The notes: generated from the letters alone by a model not told the origin. A stretch of DNA of 64,000 nucleotides from Arachis hypogaea (GCF_003086295.3 NC_092040.1:61607559-61671558), one strand, 5' to 3'; counted from the stretch's first letter, positions 44,474 through 57,030 are shown. Numbers and translations are program-made.

Positions 44474-47400
44474 AGGAATAAGGAATTTATTGATCTTAAA
44501 GCTACATCAAGTAAGAATTTGCTTAGACAATTCGAGGCTAAGAGACAAAGGATTGTAACTGAACGCAAGAAATATGAAATGGAAGTTGCAGCTGCTAATG
44601 ACAAGGAGAAAGCTGAGCGAAGGGTGGATGAACCTGAAAGTCAATTGGAGATGCGTGCAACCAAAGGACAGAAGAAGTCCACGTCAAAAAAGCTAGGTTT
44701 TAGTCATCTGCAAAGCACATTCGACTCTATTAGCAAAGGGACTAACTCCACGCCTACCACCTTGGAAGTACAGCCAAACATTCCACTACAACAGCTAGAA
44801 AATAAAAAGAGAAAGGAGCTATTGACTATGCTTACTGCTGAGAAAGTCAAGAATGGAGTGCAGCGTGGAAAATCAACACAAGGCTTGAAGAAGTCTAAGC
44901 CTACAAACATGGAGGCAGATGAACTTACAAGGAAGCTCGAAGCAACTCGTAAAATGAACAAGGACGTGTCAACAAGTCTAAGCCAAGAGCGGAGTTGTCC
45001 AAGTTCTACTCAACTCACAATCAACAAAGGGCAGTAGCAGAATATTCAACTCACAAATGAAGAGACTCAAACAAGGCAAGATGACACAACTTTGCCTTCT
45101 CCTGAAACTACCCCACAAAATGAAAGTGCAATGTTGGAACAAGGAATATCAACAAAGGGTAAGAGGATGCCAGGAGTAAAGGCTACAACAATTGACGAAT
45201 TCTGACAGGAAAATGGGATAGATGTGGAAATTGAAGGACCAAGCACTGAACTAAGTGAGGACGGGAAAGAAAGCATGGAACTTGATAAAGACTATTATCA
45301 ACATGTGATGGAGGACATTGATGATGAAGAAGGTACTGTTTTGCTCTGTTTCTATTGATGATAAATATTTATTTTTTTTAAATTGTTATAGAAAAACTGG
45401 ACTGGTAGATCTAGTTGTTTGAAGCTGTGACCACTTGCATTGTGTGAACACCTTATGATTGATCCCTACTACCATTAGTTTACTTAGATTCTGATATGAC
45501 ACATGTTTAAAGCAAAAGGCACTTATCTTAATTACTTTTCAGGAGAATTATTATTATGTGGAATTTCTAAATCTGGAAGCTTTGATTAGCAACATGAATA
45601 TCTCTATCTGCGAATGCATGTTGAGTATATAATTTCATAATTGGCCAGTGGCCACAATGCATGTTATACCTTTTTACAAATAGATACATTGCGTGCAAGT
45701 TATGTAATTAATATAATCATATATATCATGCTTGAAAGTGACCTGCCCATCATGCTTGAAAGTATTTTATACTTTCTTATATTATGACACAGAATAATAA
45801 TCTATTATCCTACATCTCTGTAATAACAATAATAATCATCTTTTTATGTGTATTTTAAAATTCAGTGAAGTCCATGATGTGGAATGAACTTAAAAGTTGT
45901 GTGCTTTGATCGATTTCTAGAATAGCTAAAACTTGTCCACTTCATGGTATCAACTACATAGGTAAGATTTATAATTTTTATAATTTTTATATTTGTGTAC
46001 CTGTTTGCTATATATGCTTGTTGAGCTCGAGTTAATTAAGCATAATCTGATGTTGACCAATGAATGAAACTAGGAGAGCCAAAGAAGAAGAAAACCCGAG
46101 GAAAAATAACTTGCAAGGAGATTTATGCAAGGACTATGGAACAGCGGGAAGAATTCACTTTTGATCTTGGACAGCCCGTAGGACCAACCGACCAAAGTGT
46201 TTCTAATTTAACTAGTTTTGTTGGCACTATTGGTAGAAATAAAAGATTCGTTAGTATTTTGTACACTAGTTGGCATGCTGTTCCTCCTAAAGCTAAGAAG
46301 TTCATGTGGGACTATGTTAACGTAAGACACTTGGTAATTATTGATTTCAATTTTTTTATTCAGCACAAGAGCATATAACAATTACCTATAATCAGGTAGA
46401 CCAAGTTTTTCCTCCTAAACAGTGGAGAAAAGTGGGTAATGCAAGCGATTCGAGATGCTTGGAAGCGGTTCAAAGGAAAGATTAAGTAAAAGCACTTCGT
46501 TCCCTATGATACTATTGAAGATATGGTGAAGAATCGACCCCCACAAGTACCAGAAAGTGGTTTCATAAAATTGATCTATTATTGGAGTCATCCTCTAATC
46601 CAGGTAAAAGACTATATATGTCGACTTTTCATGTGAACCTATATGACTATTGAAAGAGCAATTTGGCAGATGAAGGATCTGAGTAGCTAGCTTTTTAGTT
46701 CTTACACATAATCTCTTATTGCAGAATAGCTTTTCCCCTTGAATTTACTTTTGTAATTTTTCTGCATTTGATGCTTCTGATTTGGAAGTGGGATTCTGTT
46801 CTGTTTCATATTTCATTTTTCAAGTTTGAGATTGATTATTTTCCTCTTTCTTTCTTTCTTTCCCTTCCCACTGAAGTTATATATAAAATTTGAGTCTTTT
46901 TTACTTTAATATGTTAAGAAATTATGTATAAATTTTGTTCACTGTATCTATGAACATATATACTCTTGAGGGGTTTGGGTAATATATTTTCTCATGAAAA
47001 CCACATCTGAATTTTGCTTTTACTGGATTGACTTATAGGTCACTGGAATTAATTGATTGAATGACGAGGGGTTTGGGTAAGCATATTTTACACGAGATGA
47101 GATGTCATTGCCTTTTGCAATTGGAATACTAAAATGGAAGTATAAAGCTAAGAAGGAAGTGGAAATCATGAAAAATGTGAATGGATTTTTTCGGTTATAA
47201 AATTTACTTGATCATGTGAAGTGTGAATTTTTACAGTTGTGAAAAAACTGAACAGGTGCTCCAATGTATTATAAATAGATATTTTATGCTTGCTTTTAGG
47301 TATTGTTCAGTGCTTTAGCTTAATAATGCAGCCTTGCTAGTAGATTTTGCTAACTCATTATGCTGCACGTTTTAGTAATTGTATGCTAATTTTTTATTCA

Positions 47401-48676
47401 CTTCCAGTCAATAAGTCAAAGAAACAAGCAACACAAGAAAAATGTGAAGTTTCCACATCGCATGGGGCCTATCAATTTCGGAAGAGTACGAGTGGCTATG
47501 GTAAATAGTAGATTTATATTTATTAGAATTTATATTTGCATAAATTGAAGGAAGAAATCGAAGTATGATCTTGTTTTGCAGCGAGCAACAAAGGAAACAA
47601 AGGAGGAACCAAAAAGGTTTGAGATGTTCATTGCTACCCGAACAAGTCGGAAGAGAAAAGAAGTGGATGAGGAAATACAAACTGCTGTTGTAAGAGTTCA
47701 TTAAATTAATCATAATTACATTTCAAATTTAGGATACGGTAACTACCTCAATTTTAAATGTTTCTTCTATTCAGGAAGACTTCCAACACCACCAAGCTGC
47801 TGGTGAAATAGAAGAGGAAGCATTTGAGGCCTTATTCGGGAAAGAACAATCAGGTCGGGTAAGGTTGTATGGAAGATCTGTGACAAAGACTGATTTAAAA
47901 AAATATGCTGAAATTAATGAAATCAAGAATCAGCACAAAGAGAAACTGTCCAGTCTGAAGGATAAACTTGGACACATGGAGGCCCAACAGCAAAAAACAA
48001 GAGGCCAAACAGTAAAAACAAGACAAAGAGATTCATGGGTTACGAAATATGATCAAGTTATTATTGCAACGATCGGAACCTGGAATGAGGCCAGAAGAAC
48101 TAGAAGCTTTATTACAATACGCCCAACAGTCTCCTATTGATGCGAATAGCGGCCATGGATCAACATATTTTCCGAACTTAGATGTGGTATGTTCTTATCT
48201 ATTCCTTGTTCCATAGTTTTTTACTTGAATTTACATTAATTGCTATGGCTGAAAATGTTTGTTGGCTTTATTAACACTAAAGTTGTATTGATATGGCTGA
48301 AATTTATTTGTGTAATTTTGGTGGTTGTATTTTTGATTTTGTGTACTTAGTACATATGAATTTGTCCCTATATCTAATTTAAGTGTGAAAGTATGGCTAA
48401 TTAGTACATGAAAAATGCTATAGGGACATATCAGGATTGTGTTAAAGAATATAGAAGAAAGAAACACCAGTAGATTTTCATGGTTTGAATGAAACAAGAT
48501 AATAGATAATTCCTTGAATTCACCTCTTCTGCCATGACCATGTTATTTTTTTAATATATGCTTTCTTGGTTTACTATGACTACGTGTTCCATTTAATTTT
48601 TATAATTACGAATGTCACTAGGAATATTTTTTAACTACTTTTCTATATAATTATGCAGGGTAACAATGAAGATTAA
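44474..48676 (+). pseudogene. CACTA second gene, Transposase_24/TNPA-like, several exons
   Basis: Exon-like blocks with plausible GT/AG borders: 44474-45332, Lys/Glu-rich with heptad-like runs and two in-frame stops; 46073-46320, with IYARTMEQREEFTFDLGQPV; 46397-46602, with RDAWKRFKG and VPESGFIKLIYYW; 47408-47500; 47582-47689; 47775-48186, with GRVRLYGRSVTKTDLKKY; and a last short exon, 48659-48676, ending NED. These words match the plant En/Spm Transposase_24 family (PF03004). In En/Spm the second product (TNPA) binds subterminal repeats; that role here is inferred. A TAA after GKIK and a frameshift near 48040-48070 suggest decay. Exon borders are my reading, not proven. Confidence 0.8.
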
Positions 48677-48864
48677 GCAATGAAGATTAAGCTGACTATT
48701 ATTGTGGTTTATTGGCTAAGATAGAGTGCTATTTAGAATCTTTACATGTATGGTTGACTAATGATTTTTATTAGAAGATACTTTTATTGGCTAAGTGATA
48801 TTATGGTTTTGATATGGCTATGCTTACTTTAGTTTGAGTTGTATGAATTTTTAAAGTTAACTTC
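48677..48864 (+). other. CACTA 3' untranslated sequence
   Basis: AT-rich text follows the last TNPA exon up to the Tat-2 insertion, whose TSD ACTTC lies at 48860-48864. Nothing else is seen. Confidence 0.55.
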
Positions 48865-49435
48865 TGTTCATACCCTGGGTCAAGCTGTCCGACCCGGGAT
48901 GTTTAGCGACAAGCCGACCGACCTCTTCAGGTCAGACTATCCGACCTTTTCTCAAAGAGCTCGGCCAATGCCCGACCTCTTCTCAAACAGCTCGGCCAAC
49001 TCGCCAAAAGAGCCCAAAGCAGGCCTAAAATGAAGGAAAACAGCCCAATCTAAAGGCAGCCAAAGCCCAGAAAGATAAAGGCGGTTCCCCTAAAGATAAG
49101 ATGACGTCACTCAAAGATAAGATAAGATAAGATAAGATAACTATCTTATCTCAAGAGAGGTCACTCCTCACCATTATAAATACACTGGAGCACCCAGGTA
49201 TAACTCATACTCTGATTCTACTCAATACCTGCTTAATACCCTTGCTAACTTAAGCATCAGAGTCCCTTGCAAGTACCCCCCACCCTCTGGGGACGAAGGA
49301 TCAGCACCATCACCAAGTCCAACAAGTCGGACACATCAGTTCCGGCCGCTATACACCTGCCGGACACGTCAGCTCCGACCAACACAGAAGATCTCGACCG
49401 AGATTGACCTACAGTTTCAGGTAACCACCGGAACA
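48865..49435 (+). repeat. Tat-2 5' LTR
   Basis: It is 571 bp, starts TGTTCATACCC and ends CACCGGAACA. It contains four tandem GATAA words near 49122. Confidence 0.94.
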
Positions 49436-49436
49436 T

Positions 49437-49454
49437 TGGCGCCGTTGCCGGGGA
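49437..49454 (+). other. Tat-2 primer binding site
   Basis: TGGCGCCGTTGCCGGGGA lies one base after the LTR. Confidence 0.95.
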
Positions 49455-49476
49455 ACCTGGAAGTCATCCCATCACC

Positions 49477-51005
49477 ATGGCGGACGACCATGACAATGAC
49501 CACGATTCAGATCTAGAGGATAGAACGCCGCACAAAAACGCGGACACTAGACCAAAGAATACTCCTCAACTCAACAACAAAAAGAATTCTCCAAACGCGG
49601 GAGCCATGGAGGCGCTTCAAGACTGTTTAAAATAAAGGGAGAGGCTGAGAAAGACCTACAAAGGGAGATAAAGCGACGCTGGTAATTGGAGGACAAACTC
49701 CTAAAACTCGAAGCAGATCTCAAGACCAAAGCTAATCGATCCTCTCATGAGGATAGCTCCTGCAAGGACCAAGATCCATTCACCAAAGAGATCATGAAAG
49801 CTAAAGGTCCCCAAGGGACTTCAAAGCTCCAGACATGACTCTGTACGACGGCACATCAGATCCAAGCCATCATCTTAGCAATTTCAGAAGCAAGATGTAT
49901 CTCACGGAGGCCTCAGATGCAATCCGTTATTCTCCATCTATAAGGACAAAGCCAAACACGCACCGAGCCTATTAGGGATCAAGCAAGGAGATCGAGAGAG
50001 CCTTCATAACAACATGGAAAGATTCAACAAAACATGTATGGGCATACAAAGTCTGCCAACAGAGGCAGCTATTAGGGGCCTCATCAATGGTCTACGAGAA
50101 TGACATTTAAGCCATTCAATATCCAGGAAGCACCCAAACATCTCTAAACGAGGTACAAGAATGAGCAGAGAAGTATATCAACATAGAGGAAAACTCTCGA
50201 CTAGGAGAGATCTCAAAACCCGAACATTCCTACTCCTCTCGGGATGAGGATAATAGAGTCCAAGAAAAAAGAAGATCAACATGGAGATAAGCCTAGAAAA
50301 TACCACAATTACACCCCTTCGGGTGTCTCTTGTGGATGTCTACCGAGAAATATGCAACACTAAGAAGATCCCATCAACTCGCCCAATCAAAACCAAAAGA
50401 GGTCGGACGCATTGAAGGTCCACCTCACACCAAAGAGGTCGGACGCGTTGAAGGTTCAGCTCACACCAAAGAGGTCAGACGCGTTGAAGGTCCACCTCAC
50501 ACCGACGAGGTTAGACGCGTTGAAGGTCCACCTCGCACCGAAGAGGTCGGACGCGTTAAAGGTCCACCTCGCACCAAAGAGGTCGGACGCGTTGAAGGTC
50601 CACCTCGCACCAAAGAGGTCGGACGAGTTGAAGGTCCACCTCACACCAAAGAGGTCGGACAAAGTTGAAGGTCCACCTCACACCAAAGAGGTCGGACGAG
50701 TTGAAGGTCCACCTCACACCAAAGAGGTCGGACAAAGTTGAAGGTCCACTTCACACCAAAGAGGTCGGACAAAGTTGAAGGTCCATCTCACACCAAAGTG
50801 GTCAGACAAGTTGAAGGTCCACCTCACACCAAAGAGGTCGGACAAGTCGAACGTCTCACACCAAAGAGGTCGAACGAGTTGAACGTCCACCTCACACTCC
50901 TGAGAGACATGTTCATGGAGGATTCGCTGGAGGAGGAATCTCTAAATCATTTCGCAAAGGACACCTCAAAGAGGGATATTAAGGAAGAGAGAGAGGTTTG
51001 AATAC
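49477..51005 (+). pseudogene. Tat-2 gag relic
   Basis: It starts MADDHDND at 49477, parallel to the MADD start of the Tat-1 gag, and soon meets a stop. Capsid fragments follow in several frames (for example DPFTKEIMK near 49780 and DVYREI near 50335). After the minisatellite the frame around 50908-50980 again matches the Tat-1 gag C-terminus (HGGFAGGG). The zinc knuckle present in Tat-1 is absent here, its place taken by the repeat. Confidence 0.85.
50394..50898 (+). repeat. 36-bp in-frame minisatellite in the Tat-2 gag
   Basis: About 14 copies of a 36-bp unit (GAAGGTCCACCTCACACC then AAAGAGGTCGGACGCGTT) lie head to tail. They keep frame for the first eight units, encoding a 12-residue repeat EGPPHTKEVGRV. 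One-base length changes later shift the frame. Neighbouring units differ by few substitutions, so the expansion looks recent relative to the decay of the rest. Confidence 0.95.
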
Positions 51006-51924
51006 GACAACGGGGTGCAAACAAGCCTTCCGAGATTTCAAAAATTCTTGGGGCAACCACCCATTCTTACCCGACCAAGGGAAAGTGAAAAGCTCATATT
51101 ATACCTCGTAGTGGGAAGTCGGGCAATAGCCTCATCACTAGTTAAAGAAAATAAAAGTAGACAACAACCCCTCTACTTCATCATGAAGGCTCTACATGGG
51201 GCCAAACTAAACTATCAAAAGATAGAAAAGTTCGCATACGCCCTCATACTCTCTTCTCGACAACTCCGCCCATATTTTCAAGCTCACACTATCAAAGTTC
51301 GGACCAACTAGCCCATAGAAGGCATCCTACAGAAAATAGATTTAGCAGGAAGAATCCTACAGTGGGCAGTCAAGTTATCCGAAATCGATCTTCGACATAA
51401 AACTCAGACAGCCATCAAATCACAGTATCTGGCCGACTTTATTACAGAGTACACTTACACCCCGGGAAATCCTACAAAATGGAAACTCTACATGGGCGAC
51501 TCTTTAAACAAAACCGGGAGTGGTGTAGGTGTAATTATAGAAAGCGATCAGGGAAGCCAAATCAAGCTAAATGACCAAGTTGAATACGAGGCACTACTGG
51601 CTGGTTTAAGGCTAGCTAAGAAGATAGGAGCTTACCATGTCCAGTGATTCACAAGTAGTCACCTCACAAATAGAAGGGAGCAACCAAGCTGAGGATCCCA
51701 CTATGAAAAAAATACCTCGGGTAATTCGGGGGACCCTGGACAAAACCAGAGAACAGCTCGAACAATTCGGGGGACCCTGGACAAAAATAGAAAACAGCTC
51801 AGACATTGCAGGGAATATGAAGTCCGACACATACCTCCGGAGCAGAATGCCCGAGCTGATGCATTTTCAAAACTAGCCAACACCAAATTAGGGGGCAATA
51901 ACAGAAGCCTCATCCAGTCTACAT
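51003..51924 (+). pseudogene. Tat-2 RNase H relics (both RNase H domains)
   Basis: The text resumes at the start of the Ty3 RNase H (KFLGQPPILTRP, LNYQKIEKFAYALI) and continues into the second, archaeal-type RNase H (YMGDSLNKTGSGVGVI, where Asp of the first motif is shifted; EYEALLAGL; EQNARADAFSKLA). Several stops and small duplications interrupt it. Everything between gag and this point in Tat-1, including protease and the YVDD reverse transcriptase core, is missing. Confidence 0.88.
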
Positions 51925-52132
51925 TACAAGACCACAACAAGGAAGGAAAACAAACCCTCTCCTCAGGGTCCGGTGACACCAACTCATAATTCTTCTCCTC
52001 ATCCCTGTCCCTACAAATTCTACGGAACCTCCAAAGTCGCACACAGTACTCAGGGTCAGCCACAGTAGCACGCATTAAAACTATGGAATCCAGTCAATCA
52101 GACATGCCGTCCGGGATCTTAGTAGACATCTC
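51925..52132 (-). pseudogene. Relic of the Tat antisense gene in Tat-2
   Basis: On the minus strand it starts MSTKIP, as in the Tat-1 antisense gene, has one stop, then DPEYCVRLWRFRR and DEEKNYELVSPDPEERVCFP. It jumps to LLWSCN, skipping about 30 residues of the Tat-1 protein. Orientation relative to gag-pol is still antisense, but the piece sits between RNase H and integrase, not between integrase and the 3' LTR. It ends by running into the reverse side of RNase H sequence. Confidence 0.8.
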
Positions 52133-52479
52133 AGCAATATTTTTTCAAGAAGACATAGGTCAACCATGGGGTTATTACCAAACAACTCAGACAAATAAGG
52201 AAACAACTCAGACAATAACAGCAAAACATCAGATATCAGATACAACAGTAAAAGAGAAACCCCAGGACTCACACGAAAGTCCAGGGGCACCCTTCGGAGG
52301 CAACAACAGGGCAAGAACACAGAGAAGAGAAGCCGACAATCTATACCCAAACAGTCCGAACACCTCTCAAACAAAAGGTCAGAGCAAAGCTAGAACTTTT
52401 GTACAAAAGGAGTCAGGCAACGATTAAAAGAAACAAGAACAGTAGCCAAATCCTAAGCAAAGCACACTTTCTCCTCAAA
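52133..52479. other. Tat-2 segment of uncertain origin
   Basis: The position suggests the 5' untranslated part of the antisense relic (minus strand). Open frames on either strand have no domain. A doubled AACAACTCAGACAA-like word lies near 52180-52215. Confidence 0.35.
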
Positions 52480-53045
52480 GGCGAATACGCAAACTTTTTG
52501 CAGAAAGAACCAAAGTTCTTCAGATCAAAAAGAGAGCTTGGGCTGAAGAGCTCCCACAAGTCCTATGGGCATATCGGATAACTCCACACTTCAACACAGG
52601 GGAATCACCCTTCCGGTTGACTCGCGGAGTGGAGGCAATGATCCCAGTAGAGATCGAAGAAGGATCCCCCAGAATGATCCTCTACAATAAAGAGGTCAAC
52701 TCCCAAATCCAAAGGGAAAGAGCTCGACCTACTCCCAGAAGTCCGAGAAATAGCTCAGATCAGGAAAGAAGCGTTAAAACGTCGTATGGCTTTAAGGTAC
52801 AAACGAAAGGTAGTGCAGAGAAGCTTCGCCAATAATGACCTCATCCCAATCCGAAATGATATCGGAACAAGTCGACCGGGAGAGGTAAAGCTAGCAGCCA
52901 ACTGGAAAGGATCATACCAAGTTGTTCAGAAGAACTGGGGAAAGGTTACTACAAAGTGTCCAACCTCGAGGGGCAAGAGCTACCAAGGTCATGGCATGCC
53001 TGCAAAGGGCGCCAGGCCGAGATCCAAAAAGATTGCCCGACCTAG
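52480..53045 (+). pseudogene. Tat-2 integrase C-terminal relic
   Basis: In two or three frames the text reads RAWAEELPQVLWAYR, GESPFRL, AMIPVEIEEGSPRMI and ANWKGSYQV, matching residues 149-300 of the Tat-1 integrase. The catalytic DDE part is gone. Confidence 0.88.
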
Positions 53046-54130
53046 AAAGGTAAGTACTAACATGTACACACTCTTATCTTCATTTTATTAAAAAATTGCA
53101 GATTCCCTAAAAAGTTTCCAACCAAGATGCCCGACTACGGCAGGTCGGCAAGGTGAACACCAGATTCACCGCTCGATCACGACAAAGTCGGCAAGATGAA
53201 TCGTCCGATTATAAAGCGACAAGTCGGCAAGGTGAAAACCAACTTCACCTCCCGACCACGATGAAAACCGAATTCATTGTTTGATTTTGACAAAGGTCGA
53301 CAAAGTGAAAACCAAAATTCACTGCTCTACAAACTCCCAAGATGCATTAATCTGAAGCATTCATCGTCCGATTATAAAGCAACAGATCGACAGAAAGTGA
53401 ATAACAAATTCACTGTATGATCTCGATTGGAATGATCGTCCGACAAAGGTGAAAACGTGATTCACCTAAAGGACGATCAAACCGGGACAGAAACCACCAT
53501 CTACGAATCGGCAAAGATGAACACAGAATAATGCAAGAAGTTATCGAAAGTGATCCCAAAAAGAACCTGACGAGGTCTTATGGATTGCTATATAATAACT
53601 TAAAAAGACTGGCCGACACTAAAAAGTCGGACCAAGTCAACCCAAGTTATCAGCAAATCCCTGGAAAGAGGTATGGCCAACCCTATTAAAGAGGAATTGC
53701 TATAACTTAGAAGAGATCGACCTAACGAAGTCGGTCTCCTACAAGACAAGTTATAAAAGTAATCCCTCAAAGAGACCTAACAAAGGTCCAAGAAAGAGGA
53801 TTACAAAAATAACTTAGAAGAGATCGACCTAACGAAGTCAGTCTCCTACAAAACAAGTTATAAAAGTAATCCCTGAAAGAGACCTGAACAAGGTCAAAGA
53901 AAGAGGATTACAGATATAACTTAGAAGAGACCGACATGACAAAGTCGGCCCAAACGACAAAAGTTATAAAAGTAATCCCTAAAAGAGACTTGAACAAGGT
54001 CCAAGAAAGAGGATTACAGAAATAACTTAAGAGGACCCGACATGACAAAGTCGGCCCAAGCGACAAAAGTTATAAAAGTAATCCCATAAAGAGACTTGAA
54101 AAAGGTCCAAGAAAGAGAATTACATACATA
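53046..54130 (+). repeat. Tat-2 repeat-rich spacer
   Basis: It is non-coding. At about 53130-53520 GGTGAA...TTCACC inverted words recur with GTCGGCAA. At 53560-54130 a unit of roughly 100 bp containing AAGTTATAAAAGTAATCCC, AAGAGGATTACA and GTCGGNC recurs four to five times; its two halves are partly complementary. It matches the position of the Tat-1 spacer. Confidence 0.75.
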
Positions 54131-54262
54131 ACTCAGAAGAGACCGACAAGAAGAAGTCGACCAAACGAAAGCTACAGCTGGACCGACAAGAAGAATTCGG
54201 ACCAACGAAAGCAACAGCTTGGACCGACAAGAAGAAGTCGGACCAACGAAAGCTACAGCTTG
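54131..54262 (+). repeat. 41-bp tandem repeats (left part)
   Basis: A 41-bp unit (GGACCGACAAGAAGAAGTCG then GACCAACGAAAGCTACAGCTT) occurs three times here and resumes after the nested LTR at 57031-57145. Each unit contains CCGAC-N8-GTCGG, able to form a short hairpin. Confidence 0.9.
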
Positions 54263-54267
54263 GAGCG

Positions 54268-57030
54268 TGATGCAGGTGGAAATTGTCTTGCAACAGATTT
54301 CCTTCGGCAAGTGTACCGAATTTGTCGTCAAGTAAAACCCATAATAGAGTGGGGTCGAATCCCACAGAGATTAACGGATTAAGCAATCAATGGTTAATTG
54401 ATTATCCTAGTTAGACGATTCAGATTTGGATGATGAGCAGCAGGAATTGTAAATTTATAGAAAAGTAAAGAAAGCAATAAAAGTGCAGAAAAATAAAATG
54501 GCAAGAAAAGTAAATGTAAGAAATAAAATGAACATTGGGATCAAGAGATATTGCAATCCTCCGGATCATGTTCATTCTCATCTCTTCCTCAATCAATGCA
54601 CTCATTGATCTCCTTGGCAATCTTAATTGATCGAATTACAATTCCTTGTATTCCAATCTCTCAAATCTTGATCAATAGCCAATTCCTTGGTCAATTGCTC
54701 ATGAGAAGAGATGAAGTATGGTCACTGATTATACCACATGCATTTCCCTAATCAAGTGTTGAGAGGATTATAGTCACATATCCATCCAAACCCAACTTGG
54801 TCCAGCATGAGAAAGCATTTCTAGCATCATCTCTTCATTCCTCTTCCAAGGTTCCGAAGAGATCCAATTATGGAGAGTTTCTTTCCAAGACAACTAACCA
54901 ATTGAATGAAGATTGAAAGCTTTCTAGTAAAATCAAGAGAAAAGAAAGAAGAAGAAGAATAAGAACTACAATTGATCCATTGAATCACAATAGAGCTCTC
55001 TAACCCACTAAAAAGAGTTAGTTTATCATTGCTCTTACCAAAATAGAAAAGAAAGAAAGTGCAGAAAAGTAAAGATGAAGATTAAAACTAAAATTTAAAC
55101 TTCAAAATTCATAAATGAAAAGTACAAACTAGAATTAAACTACTACTAAGAAAAAGAAAAGAAAAGAAAAGGAAGAAGATTGGTTGAGGGGAGGGGTCCG
55201 AAGACCCACTCCCCTTGGAGTGTGCCAATTCACAGAAGTTCGAATTGGTCTTCACTATCTCCCCCTTCCTTTAATTCTCCCGTATCTTGCATTTCTTGAA
55301 TGTAAAAACTAAGGCCTTTATATAGGCTCTCCTAAATTACAAAATGAAATTAAAAGCAAATTACACTTAAATGAAAATTCCTATTCTAGATGCTTCTTGT
55401 GGCCTTGATTGGTTGACAATTGTGGGCTTGCTTGCTTGAGCTTTGAAGTGGGCTTGAGAGAGAAGTGAGTTAAGTTGAGGTCTAGGTGATAAAGTTAGTG
55501 CTAAAGTTAGCCACACTAACGCTACAAGTTTGGCGTTAGTGCTAAGGTTATTGTGGCTAACGTTGCACTTGCTGCCCAGTTGGTGTTTTTGGGGCTTAAA
55601 AGATGCCTCTTGTTTGTGCTCCAATTTCATGCCCACTATTAAGTATTATACATCGTTGGAAAGCTCTGAATATCAGCTTTCTAACGCAACTAGAATCATC
55701 TCAATTGGACCTCTGAAGCTCAAGTTATGCTCCTTTGAAGTGGACATGGTCGCTGGCATAGGTGCCAGCGTTACTGGAAAAGTTTAGTGCCAATAACGCT
55801 AGCGATCAGGGCTTCATTATTGCCAGTTTCTGGAGCTCAAAATTAGTGTCCACCCCATACTATTATATATTTTTGGAAGCCCTGGATGTCTACTTTCCAA
55901 CGCCTTTGGAAGCGCATCATTTGGAGCTCTACAACTCGAGTTACACTTCTTGGAAGGTGAAGAGGTCAGTTGGCCTTAATACAGGTTGAGATCATGTTCA
56001 TCTTTGCACTTTCGGGGCAGGTTTTCTCCCTCAAATTAAGTGTCAACCATATAGTGCCATATATGCTTGAAAAGCTCTGGAATCCTACTTTCCAATGCCA
56101 CTGGAATCATCTCATTTGGAGTTTTGTGGCTCAAGTTATTCTTGTTTGAAGAAGGCGTGGTAAGGCTGTCAGGTGGGAATTTTTGCCCACGTTAACTACC
56201 ACGTTAACTAAGTTAACGTGGGGAGTTAACGTGGCTCATTGTGGCTTGTGTGGGTTCCTTCCAACGTTAGTGACAATGTTGGGTGTCACTAACGTTGGTG
56301 ATCACCCTTTCTTCTTCACGTTAACTTAAGTTAACGTGGTAGTTAACGTGGCTTCTTGGGGATAGTGTGGGTTTCTTCCAACGTTAGTGACAATGTTTGG
56401 TGTCACTAACATTGTCGACAACCTTGTTTCTTCACGTTAGCTTCCACGTTAACTAGGTTAACGTGGGAGTTAACGTGGCTTCTTGTGACTTGGCCAACAT
56501 TAGTGATAAAGTTGAATGTCACTAACGTTAGCGTCCCCTTTTCTTCTTAACGTTAGAGGCCACGTTAACTAAGTTAACGTGGCAACTAACGTGGCTACTT
56601 ATGAGCTTGGTCCAACGTTAGTGATAATGTTAAGTGTTACTAACGTTGGCTCCATTTCCTTTCTTCAAAGTTAATGCCACTAACTTTTCTCACTAACGTT
56701 GGGGCTTTCCTTCCTTCCACGTTAGTGCCCACGTTAGTGTAACTAACGTAGCCACTAACGTGGCTTCTTCTCTTCTTCTTTTGGCCTAAAATCAATCAAA
56801 CAAAGTGCATCAAAGTCTTGCTCTTAATCATGGGATCATGCATCATCCAATTTATCATATAATTCATGCAAAATTCTCATGAAATCATGTAAAGTGCACA
56901 ATGTATGCTTGAATCAAGATGTAAGTGAATATCTACCCAAAACTAGCTTATTTCCTAAGAAAATGCATGAAACTACCTTAAAAACAGTAAAGAAAAGGTC
57001 AGTGAAACTGGCCAAAATGCCCTGGCATCA
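54268..57030 (-). mobile_element. Athila-like solo LTR nested in Tat-2, TSD GA[G/C]CG
   Basis: It is 2,763 bp. On the minus strand it starts TGATGCCAGGGCATTTTGG and ends CACCTGCATCA. The flanks GAGCG (54263-54267) and GACCG (57031-57035) form a 5-bp TSD with one mismatch, and the interrupted 41-bp repeat is continuous across it. The CCCACAGAGATT block shared with FIDEL-like LTRs lies near 54360 and supports the minus orientation. There is no internal domain. Confidence 0.85.
56180..56765. repeat. GTTAAC / AACGTTAG palindrome array
   Basis: Repeating blocks combine CACGTTAACTNAGTTAACGTG, itself palindromic, with CCAACGTTAGTGA ... TCACTAACGTTGG inverted pairs. About five cycles of roughly 100-120 bp occur inside the Athila-like solo LTR. 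Confidence 0.9.

Noticed and set aside
50394..50898. Array of regular 36-bp repeats resembling a CRISPR array
   Set aside because: The units are directly adjacent with no spacers, lie in the gag of a plant retrotransposon and vary by substitution. It is a minisatellite.
52083..52427. 114-codon plus-strand frame in Tat-2 as part of pol
   Set aside because: No match to any part of the Tat-1 polyprotein. The opposite strand holds the antisense-gene relic and its likely 5' region.
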